From the NCBI GenBank assembly GCA_007136375.1, contig SLHB01000064.1:1-8360 (forward strand): a DNA stretch of 8,360 nucleotides. The letters run 5' to 3'. The position numbers and the translations under genes are program-made. The stretch is from Candidatus Hydrogenedentota bacterium. GTDB taxonomy: Bacteria; Hydrogenedentota; Hydrogenedentia; Hydrogenedentales; SLHB01. Position 1 is the stretch's first letter. Each line of letters opens with the position of its first letter. Below are positions 1 through 6,244 of the stretch, in pieces. The notes beneath the pieces were generated by a model that did no database searches, was not told where the DNA came from, and worked only from the letters and a program-made list of their open reading frames with translations.

Positions 1-1639
1 CCGCCCGGAAAACGAATAATGTCAGGCCGTATACCCGTTTGCCCGCGCCAGGCCAGGAGAGGGGCTCCCATTCCGCCAGGGTCTCCGTTTCGCCCGTCCG
101 CCAGTTGTTGCGGGTGATGCTGCTAGTGGGACTCCTCGGAGCGTAGTACTGCTCGGAATCGCCGGGCGCCCATACCGCCGGACGCGCCCCTTCGGCCGGC
201 CATTTCCGGGAGAAGGGCCCATCCACGAACCAGCCCCCATGAACGCCGTCCGCGCCCTCGCGCGCGCCCTCGATGTACAAGACGGTGGCGTCAATGTTCC
301 AGGCCGGCCAAACAGAGGCGGTTCCCGCGTGGTCCACCGTGGGCGAATCGCCGATCATCCAGACTTCGGTCCCGAACTGTTGGTCCTGGAAGATGACCCG
401 GTGCATCGCGAGGGATCCGTCTTCCCGTTGGAACAGGTCGTAGGGCTTTTCGCCGTGCCGCTCCATGAGCGCCTCCAGGCCTTGGGTGGGATAGGGGCCC
501 TCCGAGTAATCCGGCGGCGTGTGCGCCTGGGCGCCGTTCGCGCCGAGAACCTGGCGCAAGACGATGTCCGCGATCACCCCCTCGGTCCGTCCGTCCGCGA
601 TGGCCGGGCCAAAGCCCACGCGTACCCCTTCGGCGCCGGCAGGCGCGATGAAGCGGAAGGCGTGGCGGTCCAACTCCGCGCCAGGCCGCACGGCTTCGTG
701 AAGCCGCAGCCGCGTCCCGTCCACGTGGGTGTCCATGCGCAGAAGAAACTGGGTGTCGGGGTCGAGCCGCTTGAGGTCCGCGGAGAGTTCATAGACAGCG
801 CCCTCCCTGAGACCGAGGGGCTCCGTCCACACCTGTGGATGCCATTCGCCGCCTGTCTTGGTGTAGTGAATCACCAAGCGTTCAGGGTCCGCCGGATGCT
901 CCGCGAGGCGGATGGACCCGTGGCCGTCTTCCTGGCTGACGCTCCACGGCGCCGGGGGATGCTCGCCCGCCTCGCCGCAGCTGAATTCCGGTTCGGGCAA
1001 GAGATTCTCCCGTCCGAAGTACAGTTTGGCGCCGGCTTGCGGAGAATCGAGGGCGTCCAAGGGGATTTCGGGCCAGGCCACGGCGTTCTCGCCGCGTCCA
1101 AGAGCCACGCCCACGCGCCAGAGGGCGCCCGGTTCTGGCGGCGCCGCGCCCAGGGCCGCGTAAGGGATAGCCATCTCCGCCGTCCATCCGTCCGCCCCTG
1201 GAACGGCCGCCCATTGTCCATGCCACTCCATGACCGCCGTGTCGCCGTCGCGCTGGCGCGTTGCGGTGGCCCGGTTCTCGCGAAGGTCGAAGGTCAGCAC
1301 GAAATAGATGGCGGCCTGGGGATCAGGCGCCAGGCCGACGGCGATGTAGTCCGGCGCGTCTCCCGGAATCTCCACGGCGGCGTACAGGTAGCCGTCCCCG
1401 GCGAGGAAGCGCGCGGCGTTGGGGTAGACGGCGGGTTCGCCGGGCGTCAGCCGCCGGAAAGGACCGTTCCGCACGGCCTCTTCCCACGCCGGCTCTTCCA
1501 GCACGCCATCCACTTGGATGTCTCCGTTGACAAAGGGCGCTATAGCCGCTTCCCATTCCATGGCGTGGACGTGCAGCGCGGCGAAGAAGAGAAACGCCAT
1601 GGACATGGCGCGGATGGCGCGAACGGGTTGTGGAGTCAT
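1..1639 (-). CDS. Secreted CBM9-like multidomain protein with beta-propeller-like region, 3' end outside window
   Basis: The frame is open for 546 codons from the ATG at 1639 to the left edge, so the C-terminus is missing. Residues 10-26 form a hydrophobic stretch ending near AHA, a probable signal peptide, which implies an exported protein. Residues 36-208 resemble the CBM9-like fold of carbohydrate-binding modules: a VDGVLEEPAW opening, GYLYAAVEI, and a GWTAEMAIPYAALG stretch typical of the domain's second half. Residues 212-365 resemble a CBM4/9-type jelly roll, opening with NLLPEPEFS and containing GAVYELSADLK. From about residue 385 the pattern looks like TolB or oligogalacturonate-lyase-type propeller blades (VWMIGDSP, WPAWNIDATVLYIEG, NNWRTGETETL). 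A purine-rich AAGGGG lies about 9 nt before the ATG. The gene is preceded by the terminator of the upstream gene, so it probably has its own promoter. The likely role is binding, and perhaps cleavage, of a polysaccharide. No catalytic residue can be assigned from the part seen. Confidence 0.85.
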   Translation of the reverse strand, partial: MTPQPVRAIRAMSMAFLFFAALHVHAMEWEAAIAPFVNGDIQVDGVLEEPAWEEAVRNGPFRRLTPGEPAVYPNAARFLAGDGYLYAAVEIPGDAPDYIAVGLAPDPQAAIYFVLTFDLRENRATATRQRDGDTAVMEWHGQWAAVPGADGWTAEMAIPYAALGAAPPEPGALWRVGVALGRGENAVAWPEIPLDALDSPQAGAKLYFGRENLLPEPEFSCGEAGEHPPAPWSVSQEDGHGSIRLAEHPADPERLVIHYTKTGGEWHPQVWTEPLGLREGAVYELSADLKRLDPDTQFLLRMDTHVDGTRLRLHEAVRPGAELDRHAFRFIAPAGAEGVRVGFGPAIADGRTEGVIADIVLRQVLGANGAQAHTPPDYSEGPYPTQGLEALMERHGEKPYDLFQREDGSLAMHRVIFQDQQFGTEVWMIGDSPTVDHAGTASVWPAWNIDATVLYIEGAREGADGVHGGWFVDGPFSRKWPAEGARPAVWAPGDSEQYYAPRSPTSSITRNNWRTGETETLAEWEPLSWPGAGKRVYGLTLFVFRA

Positions 1640-1764
1640 CGTGTCGGCCCCTTGTTGGCGGCGGCGCCTCAATACCTGAGCGAAGGTCCCGCCCGGCCCC
1701 GCTCGTCTGTGGAAGAATGCGCAGTACGCGCCTTCGCAGCATAGCAGCGCGCCGTTGTCCGCGC
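1640..1764. other. Intergenic leader of the CBM9-like gene
   Basis: This 125-bp gap lies between the terminator of the DUF1080 gene and the start of the CBM9-like gene. It should hold the promoter of the latter, but I see no convincing -35/-10 pair on the minus strand. The only clear element is the AAGGGG ribosome-binding site just before the ATG at 1639. Confidence 0.5.
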
Positions 1765-1817
1765 AAAGAAAGCGCCCGCCGCGCCGGAAGGACAAGTTCC
1801 CGGAGCGTGGCGGGCGC
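1765..1817 (-). terminator. Intrinsic terminator after the DUF1080 gene
   Basis: Read on the minus strand, GCGCCCGCC (1817 down to 1809) pairs perfectly with GGCGGGCGC (1780 down to 1772), giving a 9-bp GC-rich outer stem. A further imperfect inner stem closes on a short loop, and TTTCTTT (1771 down to 1765) follows at once. The structure begins 32 nt after the stop codon of the DUF1080 gene. It should end the transcript of the membrane-protein and DUF1080 genes and separate them from the CBM9-like gene. Confidence 0.8.
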
Positions 1818-1849
1818 CGTTTATCAGTTGGAAACGCCGATCGGAGGCT

Positions 1850-2641
1850 CTACGGTTCGAGAATCATGATCTCGATTGTCCGGAATTCCGTCGGGTGACT
1901 CTCGGCCTGGATGGAGATCGTGCCTTCCTCCAACAAGAGTTCGCCGTCCCGCGCCTCGACAAGGGGCGCGGCGTCGCTCTCGCCGGGATCAAGCTGGGGA
2001 TGATAGTACTCCATTAGCACATCGCCGTTGTGGATGTGGCGGATCACGTCGCCGCCCCGGACCTCGACTTCAACGGTGACCCAGTTGTCTCCGTGAAAGG
2101 TGCGCTCGACCTGGGGCGCGGTGCAGTGGGCCGTGATGATCTCGTCGTCAATGACGATGTTCGTTCCGGGGGTGCACACCGCGAGATTGGGCCGGTCGTT
2201 CTCGCCGTCGCCGCCCAGGAGTTGCGCCTCGATGGAGACAGGAAAACTCTGATCCAGCCCCATGCTCTCCGGGCTTTGCCCATGAAGCATGAGTCCGTTG
2301 TTCCGGAACGCCCAGCCTGGACCGCCGGGAACCTGTTCGTCCACGAACCGGTACTCCACCCGCAGCCGGTAGTGGGAGAAGACGCCGTTGTAGAACAAGT
2401 GGCCGAAGAGTTCGTCGAACTCATCGTACTCGTCGTATGAAACACGGAGCAGACCGTCTTCGACGCGGAACGTGTTGTTGTAATTGACGCCCGCTTCATG
2501 ACCCCGGATCTTGGGCGTCCAATCGTCGAGGTCTTCGCCGTTGAACAGGGGGATCCATTCGCCGTCGTTGTCCGCCCCGGCGGTTGGGGCGAACGCGAGC
2601 GCGGCCGCGAGCAAGGCCGCCAGCACATACCATCTATACAT
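1850..2641 (-). CDS. Secreted DUF1080 (3-keto-disaccharide hydrolase-like) protein
   Basis: This 263-residue protein has a signal peptide (MYRWYVLAALLAAALAFAP, with likely cleavage after TAGA at residue 23), so it should be exported. The rest is one DUF1080 (PF06439) domain, a concanavalin-like beta-sandwich. Family hallmarks visible are IPLFNGEDLDDWTPKIRGH (30-48), NTFRVEDGLLRVSYDEYDEF (56-75), GHLFYNGVFSHYRLRVEYRF (80-99), NNGLMLHGQSP (114-124), the Cys-containing CTPGTN (156-161) and HCT (172-174), and the closing ISIQAESHPTEFRTIEI (242-258). Some members of this family are reported to act on 3-keto-glycosides. Many are uncharacterised, so the enzyme role here is inferred. The ATG at 2641 is chosen over upstream in-frame starts because it gives the signal peptide and has AGGGAG about 7 nt before it. 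The gene lies 35 bp after the membrane-protein gene, probably in one operon, and ends before an intrinsic terminator. Confidence 0.93.
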   Translation of the reverse strand: MYRWYVLAALLAAALAFAPTAGADNDGEWIPLFNGEDLDDWTPKIRGHEAGVNYNNTFRVEDGLLRVSYDEYDEFDELFGHLFYNGVFSHYRLRVEYRFVDEQVPGGPGWAFRNNGLMLHGQSPESMGLDQSFPVSIEAQLLGGDGENDRPNLAVCTPGTNIVIDDEIITAHCTAPQVERTFHGDNWVTVEVEVRGGDVIRHIHNGDVLMEYYHPQLDPGESDAAPLVEARDGELLLEEGTISIQAESHPTEFRTIEIMILEP

Positions 2642-2676
2642 GGAGCAACTCCCTTCGTGAATCGGTTGTGGCCGTC

Positions 2677-3315
2677 TCAATCGCCGGGCGCACGCCTGCC
2701 GGTCCAACGCAACACCAGAAGCGTCAGCCCGTGGCCCGGGAAAAAGATGATGAGGGGATAGAGTAACACGAGAAACGCGACGAACAGCGGCTCGGGCATC
2801 CATACTTGCTCCATGCCAAAGACGCGGTGGACCAAATTGACATTGCGCTCCGGATCGGTGAACAACCAACCGCCAGTGACCCCGGCCGCGCCAATCCCGC
2901 ATTGGAGCCAGGGCCCGCGGCGGTCGTATCCAACGCGGTGGACCAGCCACAACAAGAATGGGGGCAGGCCCACGTGGTACAACGACGTGGCCCGGGCCAG
3001 CAGCGGATTGGTCTCATCGAACATGAAGCTGGTAAATCCAGTGACGCTGTCCCCCAGCGGCAGGCCGATGAGAAAGTCGAGGGTCCAGCCGGCGCCGACC
3101 AGCGTCATGACGCCCGCTTGGCTCGACAGCACGAGGCGGTTCTGGCTCCAGACGCCGTAGAGCACGAGGAACTGCGCCATATTGCACAGCCAGAAGAAGT
3201 TTTGCGGTCCGTAGGCCCACAATATGACGGGGACCCAGAACAGCATCCAGGCGGTAAAGCCCAACTTGGCGCCGAGGGGGATGGCGCGGCTTTCGTGTTC
3301 GCGGCTGTAGCCCAT
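2677..3315 (-). CDS. Uncharacterised six-pass inner-membrane protein
   Basis: This 212-residue protein is rich in hydrophobic segments at about residues 17-35, 38-57, 63-84, 113-127, 137-151 and 176-200, which suggests about six membrane passes. Polar motifs between them look conserved in type: YGPQNFFWLCN (35-45), SLYHVGLPPFLLW (111-123), GYDRRG (129-134) and ERNVNLVHRVFG (156-167). From memory, this pattern recurs in uncharacterised membrane proteins of planctomycete-like bacteria, but I know of no assigned function. The start is fixed by an in-frame TGA only two codons upstream of the ATG at 3315; the next ATG would remove the N-terminus into the first membrane segment. No clear Shine-Dalgarno sequence precedes it. 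It is the first gene of a probable two-gene operon with the DUF1080 gene. The insertion sequence ends 80 bp upstream, so its expression may have been altered. Confidence 0.85.
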   Translation of the reverse strand: MGYSREHESRAIPLGAKLGFTAWMLFWVPVILWAYGPQNFFWLCNMAQFLVLYGVWSQNRLVLSSQAGVMTLVGAGWTLDFLIGLPLGDSVTGFTSFMFDETNPLLARATSLYHVGLPPFLLWLVHRVGYDRRGPWLQCGIGAAGVTGGWLFTDPERNVNLVHRVFGMEQVWMPEPLFVAFLVLLYPLIIFFPGHGLTLLVLRWTGRRAPGD

Positions 3316-3395
3316 GGGGTCTCATGGTACCACGTCCGCGGCGCGGGCTGGGTGTGGCGAGACACAAGAGACCGGTCCCTGGATTCATATACTTA
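3316..3395. other. Remnant upstream region between membrane-protein gene and the IS
   Basis: Eighty bases separate the membrane-protein start from the left end of the insertion sequence. The outermost three, TTA (3393-3395), belong to the target duplication. No strong promoter is visible for the leftward genes. A TATATG hexamer on the minus strand (3391 down to 3386) has no well-spaced -35 partner. The original promoter may have been split or moved away by the insertion. Confidence 0.4.
3393..3395. repeat. Left copy of target-site duplication (TTA)
   Basis: TTA immediately left of the IS matches TTA at 4694-4696 immediately right of it. Three bases can match by chance, but the match falls exactly where the inverted repeats begin. 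Confidence 0.6.
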
Positions 3396-3425
3396 GGACT
3401 TCGGTCAAAATAAATTTGCCAAGTT
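3396..3425 (+). repeat. Left inverted repeat of the IS (IRL)
   Basis: The first 30 bases of the element match the reverse complement of 4664-4693 at 23 of 30 positions. The inner 11 bases, TTTGCCAAGTT (3415-3425), match perfectly. The repeat is AT-rich against the surrounding DNA, which suits a transposase-binding end. Confidence 0.85.
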
Positions 3426-3451
3426 TGTGTTGAGTGTGTTTTGCTGTGTGG

Positions 3452-4678
3452 ATGAAACGAGACCTTGTGTTGGAAGCCAAGCTTGTAGAGAAGTTTGCGG
3501 CGGTGTCGCCGGTGCTTGATGAACGGGGCCGCCGGTTGTGGGCGGCGGCCGAATCGCGCGCTATCGGCTATGGAGGCGACAGCGTGGTGTCGTCGGCGAC
3601 GGGGTTGGCGCGTGAGACGATTCGCAAGGGCCGGCGTGAGCTGGAGACGGGGACGGCTTTGAGCGCTGGCCGGATTCGCCGCCCCGGCGCGGGCAGGCGT
3701 AGCCTGGAAGGCGGGCAACCGGGATTGGTCCAAGCGCTGGAGCGCCTGGTTGATCCGCTCACGCGTGGCGACCCCGTCTCGCCGTTGCGGTGGACATGCA
3801 AGAGCCGGGCAAAGTTGGCGGCGGCGCTTTGTGAGGAAGGCTGGCGCGTGAGTTCGACCTCGGTGGGCCGTTTGCTCAACCAACTCGGCTACCGGCTTCA
3901 GTCGGTGCGCAAGCGCGCCGAAGGGGCCTGCCACCCAGACCGCAACGCCCAATTCGAACACATCAACGCCGTGGCGGACCAGTATCTGGCCCAAGGCCAA
4001 CCGGTTATCTCGGTGGATACGAAGAAGAAGGAACTCGTGGGCAACTTCAAGAACCAAGGCCAGGAATGGCAACCCAAGGGCCAGCCGGAAAACGCCTTGG
4101 TTCATGACTTTCCCCAAGACGCCGCCGGCAAAGCCATTCCCTACGGCGTCTACGACATGGCGCGCAACGAGGCGTGGGTCAGCGTCGGCCAATCCCACGA
4201 TACGCCCGCGTTCGCCGTGGCCTCCATTCGCCGATGGTGGCGTTCGATGGGCCAACAGGCCTACCCCAGCGCCCACACCCTGTTCATTACGGCCGACGCC
4301 GGCGGAAGCAACGGATACCGGTCGCGCGCATGGAAACACGAGTTGCAAAAGCTCGCCGACGAAACCAATCTGCGCATCCAGGTCAGCCATTTCCCGCCGG
4401 GAACCAGCAAATGGAACAAGATCGAACACCGGTTGTTTTGCCATATCACCCAGAATTGGCGCGGCCGGCCCCTGCGCGCCATCCAAACCATCGTCGACCT
4501 CATCGGCAACACCCGCACCCAAGCAGGATTGCGCGTCAAAGCCGCGCTCGACCCCAACGATTACCCCAAGGGCGTTACTACCACTGACGAGCAAATAAAC
4601 GCCTTGTCCCTGCGCAAAAACGCCTTCAGAGGCGAATGGAACTACGAACTCCATCCGCGAACCAACTTGGCAAACTAA
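3452..4678 (+). CDS. ISAzo13 family transposase
   Basis: This 408-residue DDE-type transposase cuts and joins the ends of its own element. The N-terminal part has the family-like KFAAVSPVLDERGRRLWAAAE, followed by a helix-turn-helix-like stretch (VVSSATGLARETIRKGRREL) that should bind the inverted repeats. A second DNA-binding-like segment follows (ALCEEGWRVSSTSVGRLLNQ). Catalytic acidic residues, numbered from the ATG at 3452, are probably D189 in ISVDTKKKELVGNF, D282 in ITADAGGSNG and E325 in KWNKIEHRLF. The start is taken at ATG 3452, the natural family start just before KRDLVLEAK. A GTG at 3434 would add six residues, and neither start has a clear Shine-Dalgarno sequence. No frameshift or stop interrupts the frame, so the enzyme looks complete. 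The TAA stop lies inside the right inverted repeat. Confidence 0.93.
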   Translation: MKRDLVLEAKLVEKFAAVSPVLDERGRRLWAAAESRAIGYGGDSVVSSATGLARETIRKGRRELETGTALSAGRIRRPGAGRRSLEGGQPGLVQALERLVDPLTRGDPVSPLRWTCKSRAKLAAALCEEGWRVSSTSVGRLLNQLGYRLQSVRKRAEGACHPDRNAQFEHINAVADQYLAQGQPVISVDTKKKELVGNFKNQGQEWQPKGQPENALVHDFPQDAAGKAIPYGVYDMARNEAWVSVGQSHDTPAFAVASIRRWWRSMGQQAYPSAHTLFITADAGGSNGYRSRAWKHELQKLADETNLRIQVSHFPPGTSKWNKIEHRLFCHITQNWRGRPLRAIQTIVDLIGNTRTQAGLRVKAALDPNDYPKGVTTTDEQINALSLRKNAFRGEWNYELHPRTNLAN

Positions 4679-4693
4679 TATCGATCAAAGCCC
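4664..4693 (-). repeat. Right inverted repeat of the IS (IRR)
   Basis: This is the partner of 3396-3425 in inverted orientation, with 23 of 30 positions identical and AACTTGGCAAA (4664-4674) the perfectly conserved inner part. It overlaps the last codons and the stop codon of the transposase gene. Confidence 0.85.
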
Positions 4694-4696
4694 TTA
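4694..4696. repeat. Right copy of target-site duplication (TTA)
   Basis: TTA immediately right of the IS is the second copy of the 3-bp duplication seen at 3393-3395. Confidence 0.6.
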
Positions 4697-5086
4697 GTGC
4701 AACATTGGCCGGCGGTCCCCCGCCAACGCCAGCCTGAAAGACAGTCAACGCAGCCGCCGGTGACCAATGGAAGGCGGATCCAATGGATTTCGCTGGCGCT
4801 CTACCAGCCCGCGCGGTATAATACGGGGAAAGGGGGAAGTGCAACGGACCGCCGCGATTTCCGCCGGCAAGGGGCCGTGCGGAAGGAGCGGCCTAGACTT
4901 TGAAGGCGGGGGAAACGGCTTTCCATCGCGGGCGTGGTTCCTCGCCCTAACGTATTGCTCCGGTGCATTCCCGGGGGACCTGCGCGCCACCCCTCCCAAG
5001 CGTGTAATAAGGGTTGAAGCCGGCCCATGCCGCGCATAGCCGCGGAAGCCGGCGACACCCAACCGGAGCGTCTTAGGCATATACCG
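4697..5086. other. Gene-free region upstream of the RND efflux genes
   Basis: About 390 bp hold no believable gene. The short open frames here give low-complexity, Arg/Gly/Pro-rich translations and lack plausible starts. Near its left end GC-rich complementary stretches around 4705-4726 (TTGGC and GCCAA) could fold, but no T-run follows, so I do not call a terminator for the transposase. The one notable site is a TATAAT at 4817-4822. The region should hold the promoter and a leader of about 250 nt for the adaptor and pump genes. I cannot recognise a regulator's operator or a riboswitch in it. Confidence 0.55.
4793..4822 (+). promoter_or_regulatory. Candidate promoter for the RND efflux operon
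   Basis: A perfect -10 hexamer, TATAAT (4817-4822), stands out in GC-rich DNA. The hexamer 18 bp upstream, CTGGCG (4793-4798), is a poor -35 match, so a sigma-70 promoter is only possible. Transcription would start near 4829, leaving a leader of about 258 nt before the adaptor ATG at 5087. It points the right way for the adaptor-pump pair. Confidence 0.4.
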
Positions 5087-6181
5087 ATGAAGTTGCTCAA
5101 ACGCTACAAGAAACGCCTGATTTCGCTGATAGTCTGTCTGGCGGTGGTGGCTTTTGGCACGGTTTCCGCCGTGGTCGCGGCCAATTATCGAGCGAATCAA
5201 CTCAACGCCGTTCAGGACGCCTACGACCCAGAGCGTCCCGCGAACGTGCGGGTCCAGGAGCTGGAGCCCCGGGACCTGACCGATCGCATCACGATAACCG
5301 GAACCGTGGAGCCCTGGGAGGCGCGGTCCCTGAGCGCCGAAGTGGGCGGGCGCATTGAGTGGCAGGGCGCCGAGGCCGGGGACACTGTAGCGTCCGGTCA
5401 GGAGTTGTTCCGCATCGACACCGAGGCCATCCGGGCGCGGCTCCGCCAGCTTGAAGCCCAGCACCGGCTTGCGGCGCAAGAACTCGCCCGCGCGGAAGAG
5501 ATGGCTGGCGCGGGCATTGGAACCCGTCAGCAGGTGGAGCGGTTGCAGGCCGAGTATGACGTGGCCGCGGCCAGCGTCGAGAGCGCCCGCATCGACCTGC
5601 GCAAGAGCGTGGTCCGGGCGCCCTTCGATGGCGTCGTTGACGCCGTGCACCGGGAGGATGGGGAGTTCACCGAAGCAGGCGCGCCCCTCGTCCGGCTCGT
5701 GCAGTTGGACCGTGTCCGAATCGTGGTGGGCGTGTCTGAACGGGACGCGCCCTTGTTTCACGGCGGAAGCGATGTGGAGATCGCCGTGGACGCGTTCCCG
5801 GAGGACCGTTTCACCGGGGAAGTTCATCGCGTGGCCACGTCCGCCGAATTGGCGACCCGCACCTTCGAGACGGAAATCGCCGTTGACAATCCGGACCGCC
5901 GTCTGAGGCCGGGAATGATCGCCCGCGCCCACCTCGTCCGAAACGTGTATCCGGACGCAATACTGGTTCCCATCTTCGCCGTCATCTCCTTGGACGAAGA
6001 GCGCTATGTGTTCGTGGAGAAAGACGGCCGCGCCCAAATGCGCTCCATTGAGATTGGCGTCATCCAGGGCAACGACGTCCAAGTGACGAACGGCTTAAGC
6101 CCTGGCGACCGCCTCATCGTGGTGGGGCAACGGGACCTCCGGGCGGGAGAGTCCGTGCGGGTCGAAACGGCCGGGCTGTAG
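5087..6181 (+). CDS. RND efflux periplasmic adaptor subunit (HlyD/AcrA type)
   Basis: This 364-residue protein links an inner-membrane RND pump to an outer-membrane channel. A basic start (MKLLKRYKKR) and a hydrophobic segment at about 11-31 anchor or export it. No lipobox cysteine is evident, so it is probably membrane-anchored rather than a lipoprotein. Domains in order are: first half of the lipoyl domain (about 80-113, with SLSAEVGGRIEW), an alpha-helical hairpin (about 114-172), second lipoyl half (173-208, with VRAPFDGVVDAVHREDGEF), a beta-barrel (209-283, ending in LRPGMIARAHL), and a membrane-proximal domain (284-360, with GLSPGDRLIVVG). The ATG at 5087 is preferred over the in-frame ATG at 5027 because it places the membrane segment at the N-terminus; the extra 20 residues look unstructured. 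Only a weak AGG precedes it. The short hairpin suits pumps of the broad HAE1 group. The pump gene follows after 63 bp. Confidence 0.94.
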   Translation: MKLLKRYKKRLISLIVCLAVVAFGTVSAVVAANYRANQLNAVQDAYDPERPANVRVQELEPRDLTDRITITGTVEPWEARSLSAEVGGRIEWQGAEAGDTVASGQELFRIDTEAIRARLRQLEAQHRLAAQELARAEEMAGAGIGTRQQVERLQAEYDVAAASVESARIDLRKSVVRAPFDGVVDAVHREDGEFTEAGAPLVRLVQLDRVRIVVGVSERDAPLFHGGSDVEIAVDAFPEDRFTGEVHRVATSAELATRTFETEIAVDNPDRRLRPGMIARAHLVRNVYPDAILVPIFAVISLDEERYVFVEKDGRAQMRSIEIGVIQGNDVQVTNGLSPGDRLIVVGQRDLRAGESVRVETAGL

Positions 6182-6185
6182 CTTC

Positions 6186-6197
6186 GGCGTTAACGCC
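6186..6197. repeat. 12-bp perfect palindrome between adaptor and pump genes
   Basis: GGCGTTAACGCC is a perfect 12-bp palindrome starting five bases after the adaptor stop codon. It could be a protein-binding site or, in RNA, a short self-complementary segment. Nothing in the window identifies a partner. Confidence 0.5.
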
Positions 6198-6202
6198 AAA
6201 CG

Positions 6203-6226
6203 CGTTGGCGGCGCATCGCGCCAACG
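6203..6226 (+). repeat. Hairpin just upstream of the pump ribosome-binding site
   Basis: CGTTGGCG (6203-6210) pairs with CGCCAACG (6219-6226) around an 8-nt loop, giving an 8-bp stem that ends three bases before the AAGGGA ribosome-binding site of the pump gene. There is no T-run, so it is not an intrinsic terminator. It may shape mRNA stability or pump translation relative to the adaptor; this is inference. Confidence 0.5.
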
Positions 6227-6244
6227 TCCAAGGGAAGTCTTCCC

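Larger units (their letters stand above)
3396..4693 (+). mobile_element. Complete ISAzo13-type insertion sequence
   Basis: The element is about 1298 bp long, has one full-length transposase gene on the plus strand, and is bounded by imperfect inverted repeats that begin with G on both sides. A 3-bp direct repeat, TTA, flanks it (3393-3395 and 4694-4696). As I recall the family, length, single gene, G-starting ends and short duplication all fit ISAzo13. The boundary could shift by a few bases, because the flanks CTTA and TTAG are themselves partly complementary. The element looks structurally intact and may be mobile. It lies between two divergent transcription units and breaks no open reading frame that I can see. 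Confidence 0.87.

Noticed and set aside
239..1744. Long plus-strand open frame of about 500 codons opposite the CBM9-like gene
   Set aside because: Its translation is Arg/Gly/Val-rich with no recognisable domain, whereas the minus strand gives a signal peptide and clear carbohydrate-binding patterns. Long antisense frames are common in GC-rich genes.
3386..3408. Outward promoter from the left IS end: TTGACC (minus strand, 3408 down to 3403) with TATATG (3391 down to 3386)
   Set aside because: The -35-like box is good, but only 11 bp separate it from the -10-like box, far short of the usual 16-18 bp. At normal spacing only poor hexamers are found.
3014..4654. Minus-strand open frame of about 546 codons across the transposase gene and the membrane-protein start
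   Set aside because: It runs antisense to a clear ISAzo13-type transposase and crosses the IS boundary into the start of the membrane-protein gene in a different frame. It is a shadow of codon bias.
4705..4726. Possible terminator after the transposase gene
   Set aside because: Short GC-rich complementary stretches exist, but no T-run follows and the pairing is broken.
4767..5039. Possible small protein of 90 residues upstream of the adaptor
   Set aside because: It starts near a candidate promoter but before its start site, has no ribosome-binding site, and its Gly/Arg/Pro-rich sequence shows no domain or membrane segment.
4745..6082. Minus-strand open frame of about 445 codons opposite the adaptor gene
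   Set aside because: The plus strand encodes an unmistakable RND adaptor; the antisense product is His/Arg/Gly-rich with no domain pattern.
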